From positions 1,426,001 to 1,490,000 of the forward strand of contig JBANDB010000006.1 of assembly GCA_037576215.1 (NCBI GenBank): a DNA stretch of 64,000 nucleotides, read 5' to 3'. Under the pieces are notes generated by a model. It was given only the letters and a program-made list of their open reading frames with translations. It did no database searches and was not told the origin of the DNA. Below are positions 34,573-45,859 of the stretch, one piece after another (within the stretch, counting starts at the first letter, position 1; each line of letters opens with the position of its first letter). Source of the stretch: Armillaria gallica (lineage: Eukaryota; Basidiomycota; Agaricomycetes; Agaricales; Physalacriaceae). The translations under genes were made by a program, and so were the position numbers.

Positions 34573-36517
34573 ATGACTGAATCTCAGGCTCAGATGTCGA
34601 CGCATAAAGTAACTCAAAAAATACCTCGAAAGAGAGCTCTTCTCATTGGAATCAACAAACTATCCGATGAAAAGGGGAGACAACAGGGAGCTCCCTTGGT
34701 CGGACCACACGCCGATGTCGTGCACATGAGAGAACTGCTCATCAGTATGTTTCTCCATCGTCTTATCTTGTGCTCCTTGCTTACATTCCATCTAGATAAT
34801 TATGGGTACAAGACGGAGAATATCGTGTCTCTCATGGACAATGGAGGATCAACTGAACTTCAACCGACGCGCGATAACATTGTATGGTCATTTGTACGCC
34901 TCCCTTCACGCTGATAATCACATAACTTCTCCAGCTTCGCCATATAACAAGACTCGTTCATGAGCCCAAGGATGGAGAATATTTCTTCTTCCACTGTAAG
35001 ATTTTTGTCTCATGGATGGTATCAGACGATAACTGGACACAGATTCAGGACATGGAACACAGATGAAGAACATGGATGGAAGCGAAGAAGATGGTATGGA
35101 TGAATGTAAGTCTACGCACTTCCTGCTCGACTCCAAGTCGCTTTGTTCTAACGATGATCAGGCTTGATAGCCATGGACGGCGAGATTATCAAAGATGATG
35201 TAAGTGTTCTGGAATCTGTTCCTTACTTGGTCCCAACACGCTTGCTAGGTGCTTCGAGAGCATCTTATCGATAGTCTTCCGGTGACTTGCTATATGACTG
35301 TTCGTCTCCACCAATTGTCCCACCTTTTTGTCTCTTATATTTCAACAAGGCCGTCCTGGATGCATGTCACTCAGCGTCTTTGTTGGGTATGTTTTGGTTG
35401 TTCCCTTGTCAACTTCTTTGAGTAACACACTAGCAGATTTAGAACATTTCCGCTGCAACCGGGACTCTAGACAGAGAAGGGACATACTCCGTTGGCACAC
35501 AATGGGTAAGCAACCTATTATATTCAACGCCGGATGACAAACCTCAATTCCTACCAGACACTAGCTCGCGTAGAACCATCTACCAGCTAACAGACAAGAA
35601 GGGCATCACTTCTCGTAGAACGTCCATTCAGCCTCTGATAAATGCGTCCTTCAACAATTCCCCAAGAGTGCTAGCAAAGTCGCCTTTCATGGATTCTACA
35701 CAGGCGAACGGAGCTTCGTGCCTTGACGCGATTGAGCAATGTGAATCCCCTGTACAAATGACCACCCTCAAATCTCCCGTACGTGTGTGCAACGGGTTCT
35801 GCCCGCTTCCTGGCACGAAGAGGAGGAAAATGGCGAAGGTGGTAAGTTGGTCTCCTTCAGATCAGAATCCTGGACCAATGGCTTATCAATGAACAGGTGT
35901 GTATATCATCATGTAAGGACCATCAACGGACATGGGAAGTTCCTGGTGGATTGTCCTTGACTCAGGTCCGTATAAATGAGGCTATTCAGTCATGTCACTT
36001 GGCTTACCGCTCATCTTCAACAGACTTTGATAAAGAAGTGCAGTGCGTTTCTCCTGTGTCCTTCAAATCTACTTACTTAGACTGGCAATCGTGGCTAGGC
36101 AAAGACCCTTACCCTTTACTTGCTGATCTGATGTTTCACGTCAAGTTCGTTCATTTCTCTCCTACTTCCTTCAACGAAATTAAGGTCAATCTCAGGTGTG
36201 AAAACTTCAAGAACTTTGGCAAGGTTTTCGAAAAGGTGCAAAAATACTTTGAGGAGTTCCAATCGTGGCAGGAAGTATGTAAAAAAAGGAAACGGACTAT
36301 CCCGCGCCGCGACTCTATGTGGTTACCCACAAAACTTCGCCAGGATCCACAAGTATGTACCCTGTGTCATGCCACCGTATTTCATCTCACTGACTGTCTT
36401 TCGTATCTTAAGTTGTCCAGCCCCGAGCCTCTTGTCAGCATTTCTTCTTGAACTGCTTGCTTTAAAAACACTGACGCTTCAGAATAGGATATGGAGGCTA
36501 TCCGATGGAATCCATAG
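34573..36517 (+). CDS. caspase-like peptidase (peptidase C14, metacaspase type)
   Basis: Cysteine peptidase of the caspase fold. ATG at 34573, a short N-terminus without a Pro/Gln-rich prodomain, then KRALLIGINKL, GPHADVVHMRELLI, YGYKTENIVSLMDN and PTRDNI. The catalytic His is in SGHGTQ (about 35045) and the catalytic Cys in AVLDACHSAS (about 35355). DECLIAMDG between them is the conserved Asp pocket. Later exons include VCISSCKDHQRTWEVPGG, DPYPLLADLMFHV and FGKVFEKVQKYFEEFQSW. The terminal exon is taken as DMEAIRWNP ending at 36517. There are many small introns, so the 3' third is approximate. Fungal metacaspases cut after Arg/Lys and act in stress and cell death; the role here is unknown. 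Confidence 0.8.
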
Positions 36518-37100
36518 TTGGAATCACTGGAAACAGGCACCGTCGCAACAATTCCGCAACAACTCGCATGCAGCGATAATATCTTATACCATATCTACTT
36601 GTTGGTCGATTTAATCAGCAGACCATCACCGCCATTAAGAGTCTCCACTCATGCACTGCATATACTACCTCCTACGCGTTCTGTTGCAATTCTGAGCTTC
36701 AGGACTTCCGTAGACTACTACAGAAAGACTGTATAATACGTAACGCACTAACAACATTAATCTGTTTGGTAGTTTACTAGAGGGGATTACTCCACAATTA
36801 TGATAGATAATCCATGTTCTTCGTCGTGCTCCAGAAACTCTCGACTTGGACATTCCGAAAGTATGTAATTGCCTTTAGTTTCAATGGTGATGACAAGAAT
36901 TTGTTGATTGCCGGTGAGCATACGCGGCTCCCCTCATACTTGCTGCTATGCTTACACTCCTAATCTCACACTCGCCGTGGATGAACTCCCACAGTCCGCT
37001 AGACCTGTGCGCCGGGGGGTGCGTGTACACGGCATCGAATTGCAACACAAGAGAGCCATTATTTCTATCGTTGAAAAGCCACAGCATCCAAGTTGCACTT
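36518..37100. other. intergenic, caspase-like to SDR
   Basis: 583 bp. It contains the caspase 3' UTR and the SDR promoter. No supported gene. Confidence 0.45.
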
Positions 37101-38112
37101 ATGTCCAAGACGATCTTCATTACCGGCACATCTTCTGGTATAGGCCTCGCCACTGCCAAGCTGTTTGATACAAAAGGTTGGAATGTCGTGGGCACCCTCC
37201 GCGACACTTCCCAGGAGAACCCGCTCAAATCTCTCGATCCTTCTCGCATGTTACTGGTCCAGATGGACGTCGCAGATCCAAGCTCTATTGGCCCCGCCAT
37301 CGAAGCAGCCATCAGCAAATTCTCAAAAGTAGACCTACTGGTAAATTCCGCTGGATATGGTCAAAGCGGGATCTTCGAGATGATCTCTCCCGAGCAGGCC
37401 AGGAGGCAGTTCGACGTTAATGTATTTGGTTCGTGTTCCCTCCGAAATTTTGAAATTCAACATACTCAAATTAAGATGTTGAGTCTAGGTGTGATGGACG
37501 TAACACGAGCCTTCCTACCCTACTTACGCACCGAGGGAGGCGGGATAATAAACATCAGTTCCGGTGCTGGTGTATTTACTCTCCCGATGCTCTCCATGTA
37601 TTGCGCTTCCAAGTTTGCGCTGGAAGGCTTTCACCGAAGCACTTTCATATGAGCTCGCGCCCCAGAAAATCTTCGTCAAGAGTGTCATACCCCATGGGGG
37701 TGTCACGTCGACAAAGTTCAATGCTACCTCGGCAGCAGTGACGCCTATGGATCTAACAAAGGTACCACTCAACACCGATTTATTCTTTTATCCCGTGACA
37801 AGCATTTTCGCAGGCTCCATCATACGCAGACTACGCAGCGAAGACTATGAAAGCCTATGAAAGGTTGTCTGCTGCCGGACGACATCAGCAGACGAGGTTG
37901 CAGACGTGGTTTATGCCGCTGCGACAGATGGAACAGATAAGCTACGCTATTTTATCGGGAACGATACGAGGGGTTTCATAAAGGCACGGTACGAGTCGAC
38001 CAGCGATGATGAATATGTACAGTACATGAGGTTTTCTTCGCGTAACATGTGCGCCGCCAGAAGAGCCACCCCTTCCTTGTACGCTGCGTTGCGTCTGTAT
38101 TTTTTAGCCTGA
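37101..38112 (+). CDS. short-chain dehydrogenase/reductase
   Basis: Classical SDR oxidoreductase of about 280 residues. The ATG at 37101 gives MSKTIFITGTSSGIGLATAK with the TGxxxGxG dinucleotide motif. GTLRD after strand 2 suggests NADP(H). Also present are DVADPSSI, LLVNSAGYG (the NAG motif), INISSGAG (the catalytic Ser) and YCASK (the catalytic Tyr and Lys). Introns lie after NVFG and near 37762. Two single-base breaks are seen: one extra T at about 37630 (GGCTTTCACC) and one missing base near 37880. With both corrected the protein runs on through DEVADVVYAAATDG and RYFIGNDTRGF. The substrate is unknown; the layout resembles retinol- or steroid-dehydrogenase-like fungal SDRs. Confidence 0.85.
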
Positions 38113-38177
38113 TATCCCTGATGTTCGAAATGCATGCTTGATCATCTTCGTCTATTCTACAGCATCACCTGATAATT

Positions 38178-40683
38178 TTAATGCCTATCAAACGACCCGA
38201 CCTCATCTTCAATCCTCCACTTTCCTACCTCTCTCATCGCTTCTGCATCTCCACTTTCTAACTCTGGTTTGCTAAGAATATTGGCAACCATCTTCCATGG
38301 ATCCTTTCCCCCTCCGTACCGCAATACGTCACCCTTAAACTTCTCTCCCAACTCTCTCTTTAATGGATTCGTTGAGAACACGTTTCGCCAAACTCGCGAA
38401 GCGATTGCGCGATCGAATAAGTATGAGTAGTACGTTGCACCATAGCTGAAGAGATGCCCAAACTGTGTTTGGAACGACGTTCCCGGTACGTACGGGATGA
38501 GTCCCCGTGTATTATGCAGATTGGCGTAAGCTTGGGTGGAGTCGAAGGAGGGGTCAAGCGCAACGGGGGAATGATACGTCTGATCAAGTGCCGCAAGAAG
38601 TATTTGGGAGTACGTGTCGATGGCGTGACAAGGATCTTCGTGGTGGTTTATTGATTGGCGAACGTTAGATGTGGCAGAGACGTCGAAGAGGGAGAGGACG
38701 TCGCCTGAGTAGAGGAAATGTTCCATGAGAATGGAAGGTAGCTCGACGAAATCCGTAGCACAACGCGTCCCAGATACATTCTGGTATTCGGTGCGCCCAA
38801 CCATGGCTGGGAATGAAGAGTATTGAGTAAATCAAAGTTATTATAAAATCGTTCTACTGACAATGCATGGCGTGTCCCATCTCATGGAAGAGCGTCTTGA
38901 CATCCTGCCATTCCAATTCTGTGGGACCACGAGATATCGTCGGTCTCGTAAATTCGCAGAGTAGCACAACCAACGGGAGTTGATATACACCGTCTTGACC
39001 AGGCAGACGATGCCTCTTTATCGCTTCAAACTCTAGCGATTCCCGGATATCATATGCCGCCCCTTCTGGCATCTCATCACTTGCTTCGTCGTCGTCATCG
39101 GTACGTCGAGAACATCTCACCGTATAATGAGCTGCTCCGCTTGCCTTGCCACGCCTGGCAAACAGATCTGCATAAATCCATCCAATGATGCCCTTCTCCT
39201 CATCAATAACCTCTAATTTGTGTACATCCGGGTGCCATACTTCGCCTGCGGCGGTGTCCGCTGGACGAAGACTGATACCATATAAATGACGGAATAATCG
39301 GGAGAGGCCCATAAATACTGTGCCGACGGTGAGGGGTGGAAGTGTCATTGGCGGTGCTGGAGGTTCAGGCGGACAGTAAAAGTCGCGGTCCCATGCTTGA
39401 ATGATAGGTAACGGAGACGTATTAAGGTGTTTCTGCTTCCGCAGACTGAGGGCCCGCAACGCCGATCGAGCATACGGCCTCGTATAATCCATGAGAGCAT
39501 CGAGGAAGTGGTGGACATGATCTAAGAGGAGAGAGTTCATGGGTACGCAAGACCGGTAACAATCCAGCGTGAGACTTACCAGGCGTTTTTGCCATTTTGT
39601 TGTCGAGGGAAAGATGGGCAAAGCTTTCGCGTCCCACAAGGCGTGCAAGCTCCGCTCGTGTACGGAGCAATCGTTCTAAGACAGAGACTTGCTCGGGGGT
39701 ACTCGAGTTAGCCGCAATAAAGACGCGTCGACGGGGCTCCTCGGCTGGTGCAGAACGCATGATCATCTGCGCCTGCAACGAACCAGGATATACCATGAGA
39801 TCACGCTGAGTAAATCGAGCTTGAAGCTGCAGCCTAACTCCCATTCCCTGATCCTTCAATCCCGCCAGCTCCGAAGGCCTAATGGCCGCAGGTGGACGAA
39901 GGGCTGTCACATCTTTTAAGAACTGTCGTCCGAGGACTAGAATTTCTGTTGACAATGAGACAAATTTATCTCGCTGGTCTGGTGGGAGATTGATGGCAGA
40001 CTGTTCGAAGTCATGCCAGAATATGAGAGCGGTTTTATGTGCCTCCGGTGAGAGCGACTTGACGATGTCGGGATCGGAGAGAACAGATTTTAGCACCTAA
40101 TTGATCCCATTGGCAAAAATAGACATAGAATGAATTAACGACGCACTTGGTAGAGACCGACATGAGTATTCAGTACATTCATGAACTCACACAACGTCTC
40201 GTACGCCGTATTTGCCGCTTCCACCCATGCCCTGTCAGGATGTGCGTTCCTGACAAGCTCTGCAAGATCTATGACGCCGCAAAGCATATCACTCAGCCGA
40301 TCAAGGTTCTTCACCACCTTGAACATCTCGTCTCTCGACTCCCGCGCCCGTAAAATACGGTTGGTAAGCACCTGGGCCCGTATGTAAGTGGCATTAGCGA
40401 GTGATATCAGTCCTCGCGGCTGAGCCAAGGAAGGATGTCCGAAAAGGCCTGTCCTCGAAAATGGCGACAGCTTGAAGCCATCTCGGGGGTTGTCGAAGAG
40501 GGTCACCAAAGCTTTGTCGTCCGTTGATGCGGGGATCGTAGGATGAGGCGCATGAGTCGACAAGTTTCGCCGGGTCGTACGACGACGCAGAGATTCTTGT
40601 TTGGCAATGAGACAGCCTTGGAAGCGGAACGGCTGACTGGGGGAAGAAGTCGTGAAAGCATTGCGGGCGGCTCTGCTGATCAT
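38178..40683 (-). CDS. MIP: mitochondrial intermediate peptidase (MIP)
   Basis: Zinc metallopeptidase (M3 family) that removes octapeptides from imported matrix proteins. It is the classical matA border marker. ATG at 40683 gives a mitochondrial presequence ([26 protein letters not shown]). Four exons, about 770 residues, no frame break. Markers are [53 protein letters not shown], the zinc motif FHEMGHAMH (about 38870), [18 protein letters not shown] and [14 protein letters not shown]. An intron splits the segment between MH and [19 protein letters not shown] usually lies within about 1 kb of the HD genes, but here it is 13.4 kb from HD2-2. Confidence 0.97.
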
Positions 40684-41203
40684 GAATGTAGAGGAAGAAA
40701 AGGAAAGGCAGCGCCAAGAGGCGCGAGTCCGGAACTGACAAACGGACTCGTAAAGTCTGGCCTCTCGCTCCACGTGTACCGACCACTCTATTTGCGGAAT
40801 TTGCCGCATCAAAGTAAAATTGCAGTCTCCCTATTCGTCGGAGTTTGCCAGAGGCAAGCAATGCGCAAGTACTCACCAGAGATATTGAATTTTGAATTTC
40901 GAGGCTCAAGCGTCTGTACATACAAGCATAAGCCATCTAGATTTCACAAACTTACAAACTCTGTGCGCCTGATAGAACGAAAATCCTGATCTTGAATCTT
41001 TCAGTCCAGCAGGATTCCTGAGCGTCGGTACCGGTCGGTCCGGAATTCTGAAAATTGAAAAGTGAACAAAAGTCAGTACGGGTATACTTAAGGAACACCG
41101 GCTAATGTGGGGGTATGCATGAACAATGAATATGAGGCAATGCAAATATTTGTACGTTAGAATAATGTTTATGCAGTAGGTTGTAATAGTTTGGTGTATA
41201 TCG
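40684..41203. other. intergenic, MIP promoter side
   Basis: 520 bp between the MIP start and the stop of the DDT/WHIM gene. No coding sequence supported. Confidence 0.5.
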
Positions 41204-43383
41204 CTATGACGATTCTATAGGTGACAAGCTTCCTTCCATGCTCTTGGGATAATCCGAGTCATCTTCCGCTTCGTTGAACGAGGGAGACATTGAGACATCG
41301 CCATTACCATTACCATTACTATTACCATTCTCTTTTCCATTTGTTCCCATCTCATTCGTCGTTGCTCGATTCTCAGGAGAAAGCGTTGAAGGCTCTACGG
41401 CGTACACCCAATACTTTGACCGCTTCTTTCCGGCAATCTGCTCTAGTGCCACTTCTGTGGGTTTCAGTGCCGCTGCGCCAGAGGCCTTGATTCCCAGCCC
41501 AATTTTGCTGTGCTGCGGTGGCGGATCAACCGGGGACATACGCAGATCTCCAGAAGTTGTGCTGGCGCTGCTGTCTGCTGTCCGTGCTCGTTTGGTCGGT
41601 GGTTCGGCATCAAATTGAGTATCTGCAGGTGCTCCAAGACGCGTCGAACGCCGTTCTCCCCGCCAGCCTCCCCAAGGGTCATCTGCAGACATTTCTCGTT
41701 TGCCGTTGAACCTTGTGGACGTCCGGGTGGATCGTCGTGGTTCAACATTTGACACTCTGTGGCGTTTTTTCGACGGCTTGGAATCAGAGTCCTGATCATT
41801 TGCAAAGTCGTCATCCTCGTCGTAGCCATCGTCTTGGTATTTATACTCGTCGCCATCGTTCTAAGACGAAAAGAAGGTCAGCTGAAGAACTACCGGGAAC
41901 CAATGTGTTACTGACATCACTGTCAAGATCCTGAATGTTATACACGTAATCCGGCTTTCGGGTTTGCCGTCGCGTTCGAGTTTCCCTTAAGTCTGCTTGA
42001 GCATAAAGAGCAAGCCGTTGTTCCATTTTTCGGCGGGCCCTTTGCGCACGCTGTCCGAAAAGATGAATGAGTTATAGTCCGGAAATTCAACGACAGTAAA
42101 ATTCAAAGAAGGTAGTCCTTCCACAGTAGGATGTCTCCAAATACGGAAGGCAAGGTTATGAATGCAACTCACCGCTATTTCGGCGTCTATAGCTGGAACA
42201 CGTTCCTCGAGTGATGAGATCAGAGCTGAATGTTGAACCTCCCCTCGTTTGACATGGGCAACGCGAGAAGACTTTTTAGGATTGGGTGCGGAGGCTTTGA
42301 GACGCTCGATTACAGCCATGTAGTCTTCACGGGTGGATGCCAAAGTCTCAAAAGTAGAAGACATCTTCCAAGGATTGGTCGAAACGTAGATCCGAGGAGA
42401 ATCTGGGATGCGTAAGGTTATAGTCAGTAATCATAGATCACGATACAAGACGGCACAGGACACCATGAACAAAAATAAAACGATACATAAAGAAAAGGAT
42501 GCCCGACTGGCAAATACACGCAAATATATGTATTAAACGTGAAGGGAGAGTGCACGGACCATCTGCTATCCAGTAACGTTTGCGGTCCACATCTTGTCCG
42601 ATGGGCAGGAGCTGAAGCCGGGTTCGACTGAAAGGGTCTTCCGCTTTGGGGCGTGATGGTTCGCTTTCTTTCTTCTTTTGCTTGTGTGGAGCGACTCCCC
42701 ACGCGCGATCAAGTTTGGCTTTGATGTCGGCGCTGTGGACGAGTTGTAATTCAACGAGTTGACGCAAGACATTGAGCTGTAATGAATCCAAGCATCAAAG
42801 GGTCAGGTTTGGAAGGATTGTGTACGTGCTAATTCACGCACCTTTAAATCCCAACTGGCGGCAAAGAACCCCCCTTCTAGGCCGGTAAGAGGATCCACGT
42901 TTCTTCGGAGATCTTCGTCCCAGAACACGGTTCTCTCATTGGTTTTGAAGAACTCGAGTAGGACATTAGCTACAGTGGAAGAAATCTGATCTATGCTGGC
43001 ATTTTACGCGTACTATTAGAACAGATGCATGCTGATACAACGTGCCGAAACATGTTCTCACCCCAAATTACGCGTTTGTGGCCTGAGGTTCAATATAAAC
43101 CGACTGAGCACTTGGCTTAATATGAGATTTGGCTCCTGCGACAAGAGGGCATTTTCCAGGCTGTGTACAATGAAACCCGTCATAAAATTGTAAAACAAGC
43201 ACCATGACGATGCAAAATCACAACTCACTCCATTGGAGTCTCAAGCCCGTCAACCTTTCCCCGCAGATTGGTGAATTTGCAGATGAACGAATAAACAAAA
43301 AGAGATTCCCAGCGGTCAGAGGGATGTAAAGCATTCGATGGAGGACAGATGTGGTCCTTGAAGTCTGGCTTTGAGGGAGCCAT
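41204..43383 (-). CDS. DDT/WHIM-type chromatin protein
   Basis: ATG at 43383 (MAPSKPDFKDHICPPSNA). The N-terminal DDT-like region reads WESLFVYSFICKFTNLRGKV. It is followed by helical segments (LILSQVLSRFILNLRP, NVLLEFFKTNERTVF) and LNVLRQLVELQLVHSADIKA with LLPIGQDVDRKRYWIADGP, the WHIM-type motif that packs against DDT in ISWI-associated (WSTF/ACF1-like) proteins. The C-terminal 250 residues are acidic and basic, low complexity, with a Gly/Asn repeat (GNGNGD) and SPIESS at the end. At least seven exons, with no break noticed. A role in nucleosome-spacing complexes is inferred from the domains. Confidence 0.82.
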
Positions 43384-43618
43384 TGACGCAAGACAGACCG
43401 TTGTGGTGGTAGTTGTGAAAGGAGGTAATAGACCAACTTGATCTGTTACTGTCACACCCTCACGCGCGATGCCTTTTACCCTTTTTATTATCCCTACTGC
43501 ATTACTGACACAAAAGTTCCAGATATATTACAAAGTATCCACCGCTGCATGGTATACGCAACAAAACATCCCCAACCACACGTATAAGTCGCAGGAGCGC
43601 GCAAACGCAAACGATATC

Positions 43619-44170
43619 TTATCCTGGCCCAACCTGCATGTGGGGTCAGATAAGCAATTTCAAAGGGACAGTGATTTCGTACTTTTGGGATGTCATGGTG
43701 TTCGCTCAGCGATTCCAAGTGGGAATTGAACTCGCTGACGCGATCCTTGTGCGTCTTATTCGCCAACTTACTGACTCGTTTGGCCAGCTACACAAAACAG
43801 AGCTTTCAACAGCGTTCTCCTTTCAGAACAAAAGACACACGCACCCGTTCCTTCTGCACCTTTTCAAATCGTCGTTCTGCCTCAGTTTTGCGAGAACTGC
43901 TCCCGACCACTGCTGGAGAGTTCCGGCCACTGCCCGAGGCAGAACCAGGATTGTCTTCTTCCTGGACGAAACGTTCCCTGACGGATTCCCGTTCACTAAA
44001 TCGTTCCGCATCAGTCTTTTCAGTCTTGGACTTTTTCTTCTTCCTATGAACGACCTATTATCTTCTGCTGGATAACAAGAAAATATTGCTTACTTTTTCA
44101 CGATACCGCCGTCTGTGACACCGCCCTTAAGTTTGAGCGAGCCACCGGGGCGGGTGCTGTACTCCGACAT
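43619..44170 (-). CDS. FAM32A homologue (small nuclear protein)
   Basis: ATG at 44170 gives MSEYSTRPGGSLKLKGG, matching the FAM32A N-terminal GPLKLKG motif. A Lys-rich stretch (KKKKKSKTEKTD) follows, then RKTEAERRFEKVQKER and after an intron KLANKTHKDRVSEFNSHLES, LSEHHDIPK. A last tiny exon gives VGPG and the stop at 43619. About 125 residues in four exons. In human cells FAM32A reaches the catalytic centre of the spliceosome at the 3' splice site; the same role here follows from homology. Head to head with the TMEM115 homologue over 177 bp. Confidence 0.88.
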
Positions 44171-44347
44171 CAAGTCCCAGTTCAAGTTGCAACGCCACGG
44201 TCCACGAGTACATTTCTGTTCCCAAAAAGGGATCCCACGTGGCTTCCGCGGCGCTGTCGCTGGGTTACTCTCGTCCCTCCATCGTACTTGCTGACCCTCC
44301 ATCTGCTGAATTTCTGAAGGCCGTGGAGAGCTGAATTACTGACCGCC
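44171..44347. promoter_or_regulatory. bidirectional promoter, FAM32A / TMEM115
   Basis: 177 bp between divergent start codons of two housekeeping genes, so both promoters must overlap here. No specific element identified. Confidence 0.55.
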
Positions 44348-45685
44348 ATGGCTGTTCTCTCGTCGCCTCTTCTCTTTGTTTCATCAATTCCTATCGTGAC
44401 GCGGTCGTTTACTGCAGCGACTGTCATATCCTCCCTGTTTTACGCCTGGCTGCGATGGAAGGATGTCGGTTCAACGCCGTATCTGACTCTCATTCCGGGG
44501 TCGAGTATTTTTTACCCCTGGACATTCGTAACATCGGCTCTAGTTGAGACGACCGTCTATGAGGTATGGAGCTTCTTTTCGGCATGATGAATCGCTAAGA
44601 GCGGTACATAGTTTGTGGTTACAATAATCTTCGTGCCGGCGTCCTTGAAGTACCTTGAACGACTATGGGGAAGCATTGAGACGCTCAAATTTATCGTGGT
44701 TTCTGTGGGAGTGTCGAATATTATCGGGTTTGGGTTCAACTGGATAGAATTCGTTGCCACGAAGAACGCGGACGTCTTTCTGTGCGTATACTTGCATTCA
44801 CTTCAGTGTTGAACTCACGTCAATGCAGGTATGGAATGGAATATCACGGCCAGATGTCCTTGCAAATTGCGCTCCTCGTTGCGTTCACACAGTTGATACC
44901 CGAGCATCAGGTGCAAATCATGGGTGTACTTAAGACCCGTGTCAAGGTGGGGCATCACTGGATTGCTCAAAGATACTACTAATGATGTTTCAAGAACCTC
45001 CCTATGGCCTACCTGACGCTGTCCACCGTTATGACCATCATCGGGTTCCAATGTCCCTGGATTATCATCCAATTTGGTTGGTATGTCAGTTGGGTGTACC
45101 TCCGCTTCTACAAGAAGAATATCAGCGACACCGTTGGTGGGACCGACACATACGGTGATAGAAGTGAAACATTTTCCTTGGTGTCTTGGTTTCCTCCATT
45201 CCTACAGTAAGATCCTCCTTCGTCCATCTTCGCTGGCCGCTTCTGATATTTTTCTCCAGTTACCCGCTTACTTTACTCGGAAACTTCGTGTTTTCTACAG
45301 CCAACCGTTTCCATCTTATACCTGCGACTCACGGAGACCTGGAAAGCGGGTTGTATAACCAAGTGCCTGGAAGTGCTAGAGCTGAAGCTGAAAGGAGACG
45401 GTATATAAATTTCTCCTGGTTGTGATTATTTGACTAAACACAATATCTCACAGTGCCATGGCCCTGAAGGCTCTGGATCAAAGGCTAGCAAATACCTCCT
45501 CGCCAGTCGGCTCTACATCTGCAAATGGAGTTGCACTCCAGACTCCTCGCCCTCCTCCTGCTGCGGCTCTCTCCCGAGGCGATGGTGTTGCTATGCCTTC
45601 ACCCCCGTCAAAGGACCATTTAAATGGCAAAAAGAGTTTTGGGGAATCGGACATAGGTGATGCGGCCCAAACGGATAGTCGGTAG
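44348..45685 (+). CDS. TMEM115/DUF1751 rhomboid-like Golgi membrane protein
   Basis: ATG at 44348 in a good context (GCCATGG). Six hydrophobic segments, starting LLFVSSIPIVTRSFTAATVI, then SIFYPWTFVTSALVE, LKFIVVSVGVSNIIGFGFNW, MSLQIALLVAFTQLIPEHQV and PWIIIQFGWYVSWVYLRFY. The sequence and order match TMEM115, a rhomboid-fold Golgi protein lacking protease residues. In the family it helps retrograde Golgi-ER traffic and binds the COG complex. After helix 6 comes a cytosolic tail joined by a terminal intron at 45415-45455, ending DAAQTDSR. The COG subunit gene lies immediately downstream, a functional link worth noting. Confidence 0.88.
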
Positions 45686-45859
45686 AGTTTCATGGATTCT
45701 TCTTTTCCTCGCTGTACATCCTCCGAAACGTTTTTACGCTAGCCCACCTGTCTACGCCTTACCTATTTTATGCTCACGAACACGTATGAAAATATATTCC
45801 TCTAAGCCCTAGTCTGTAGGGGCGCGACTTACGTAAATTACATTTATTTCGTGGCCACC

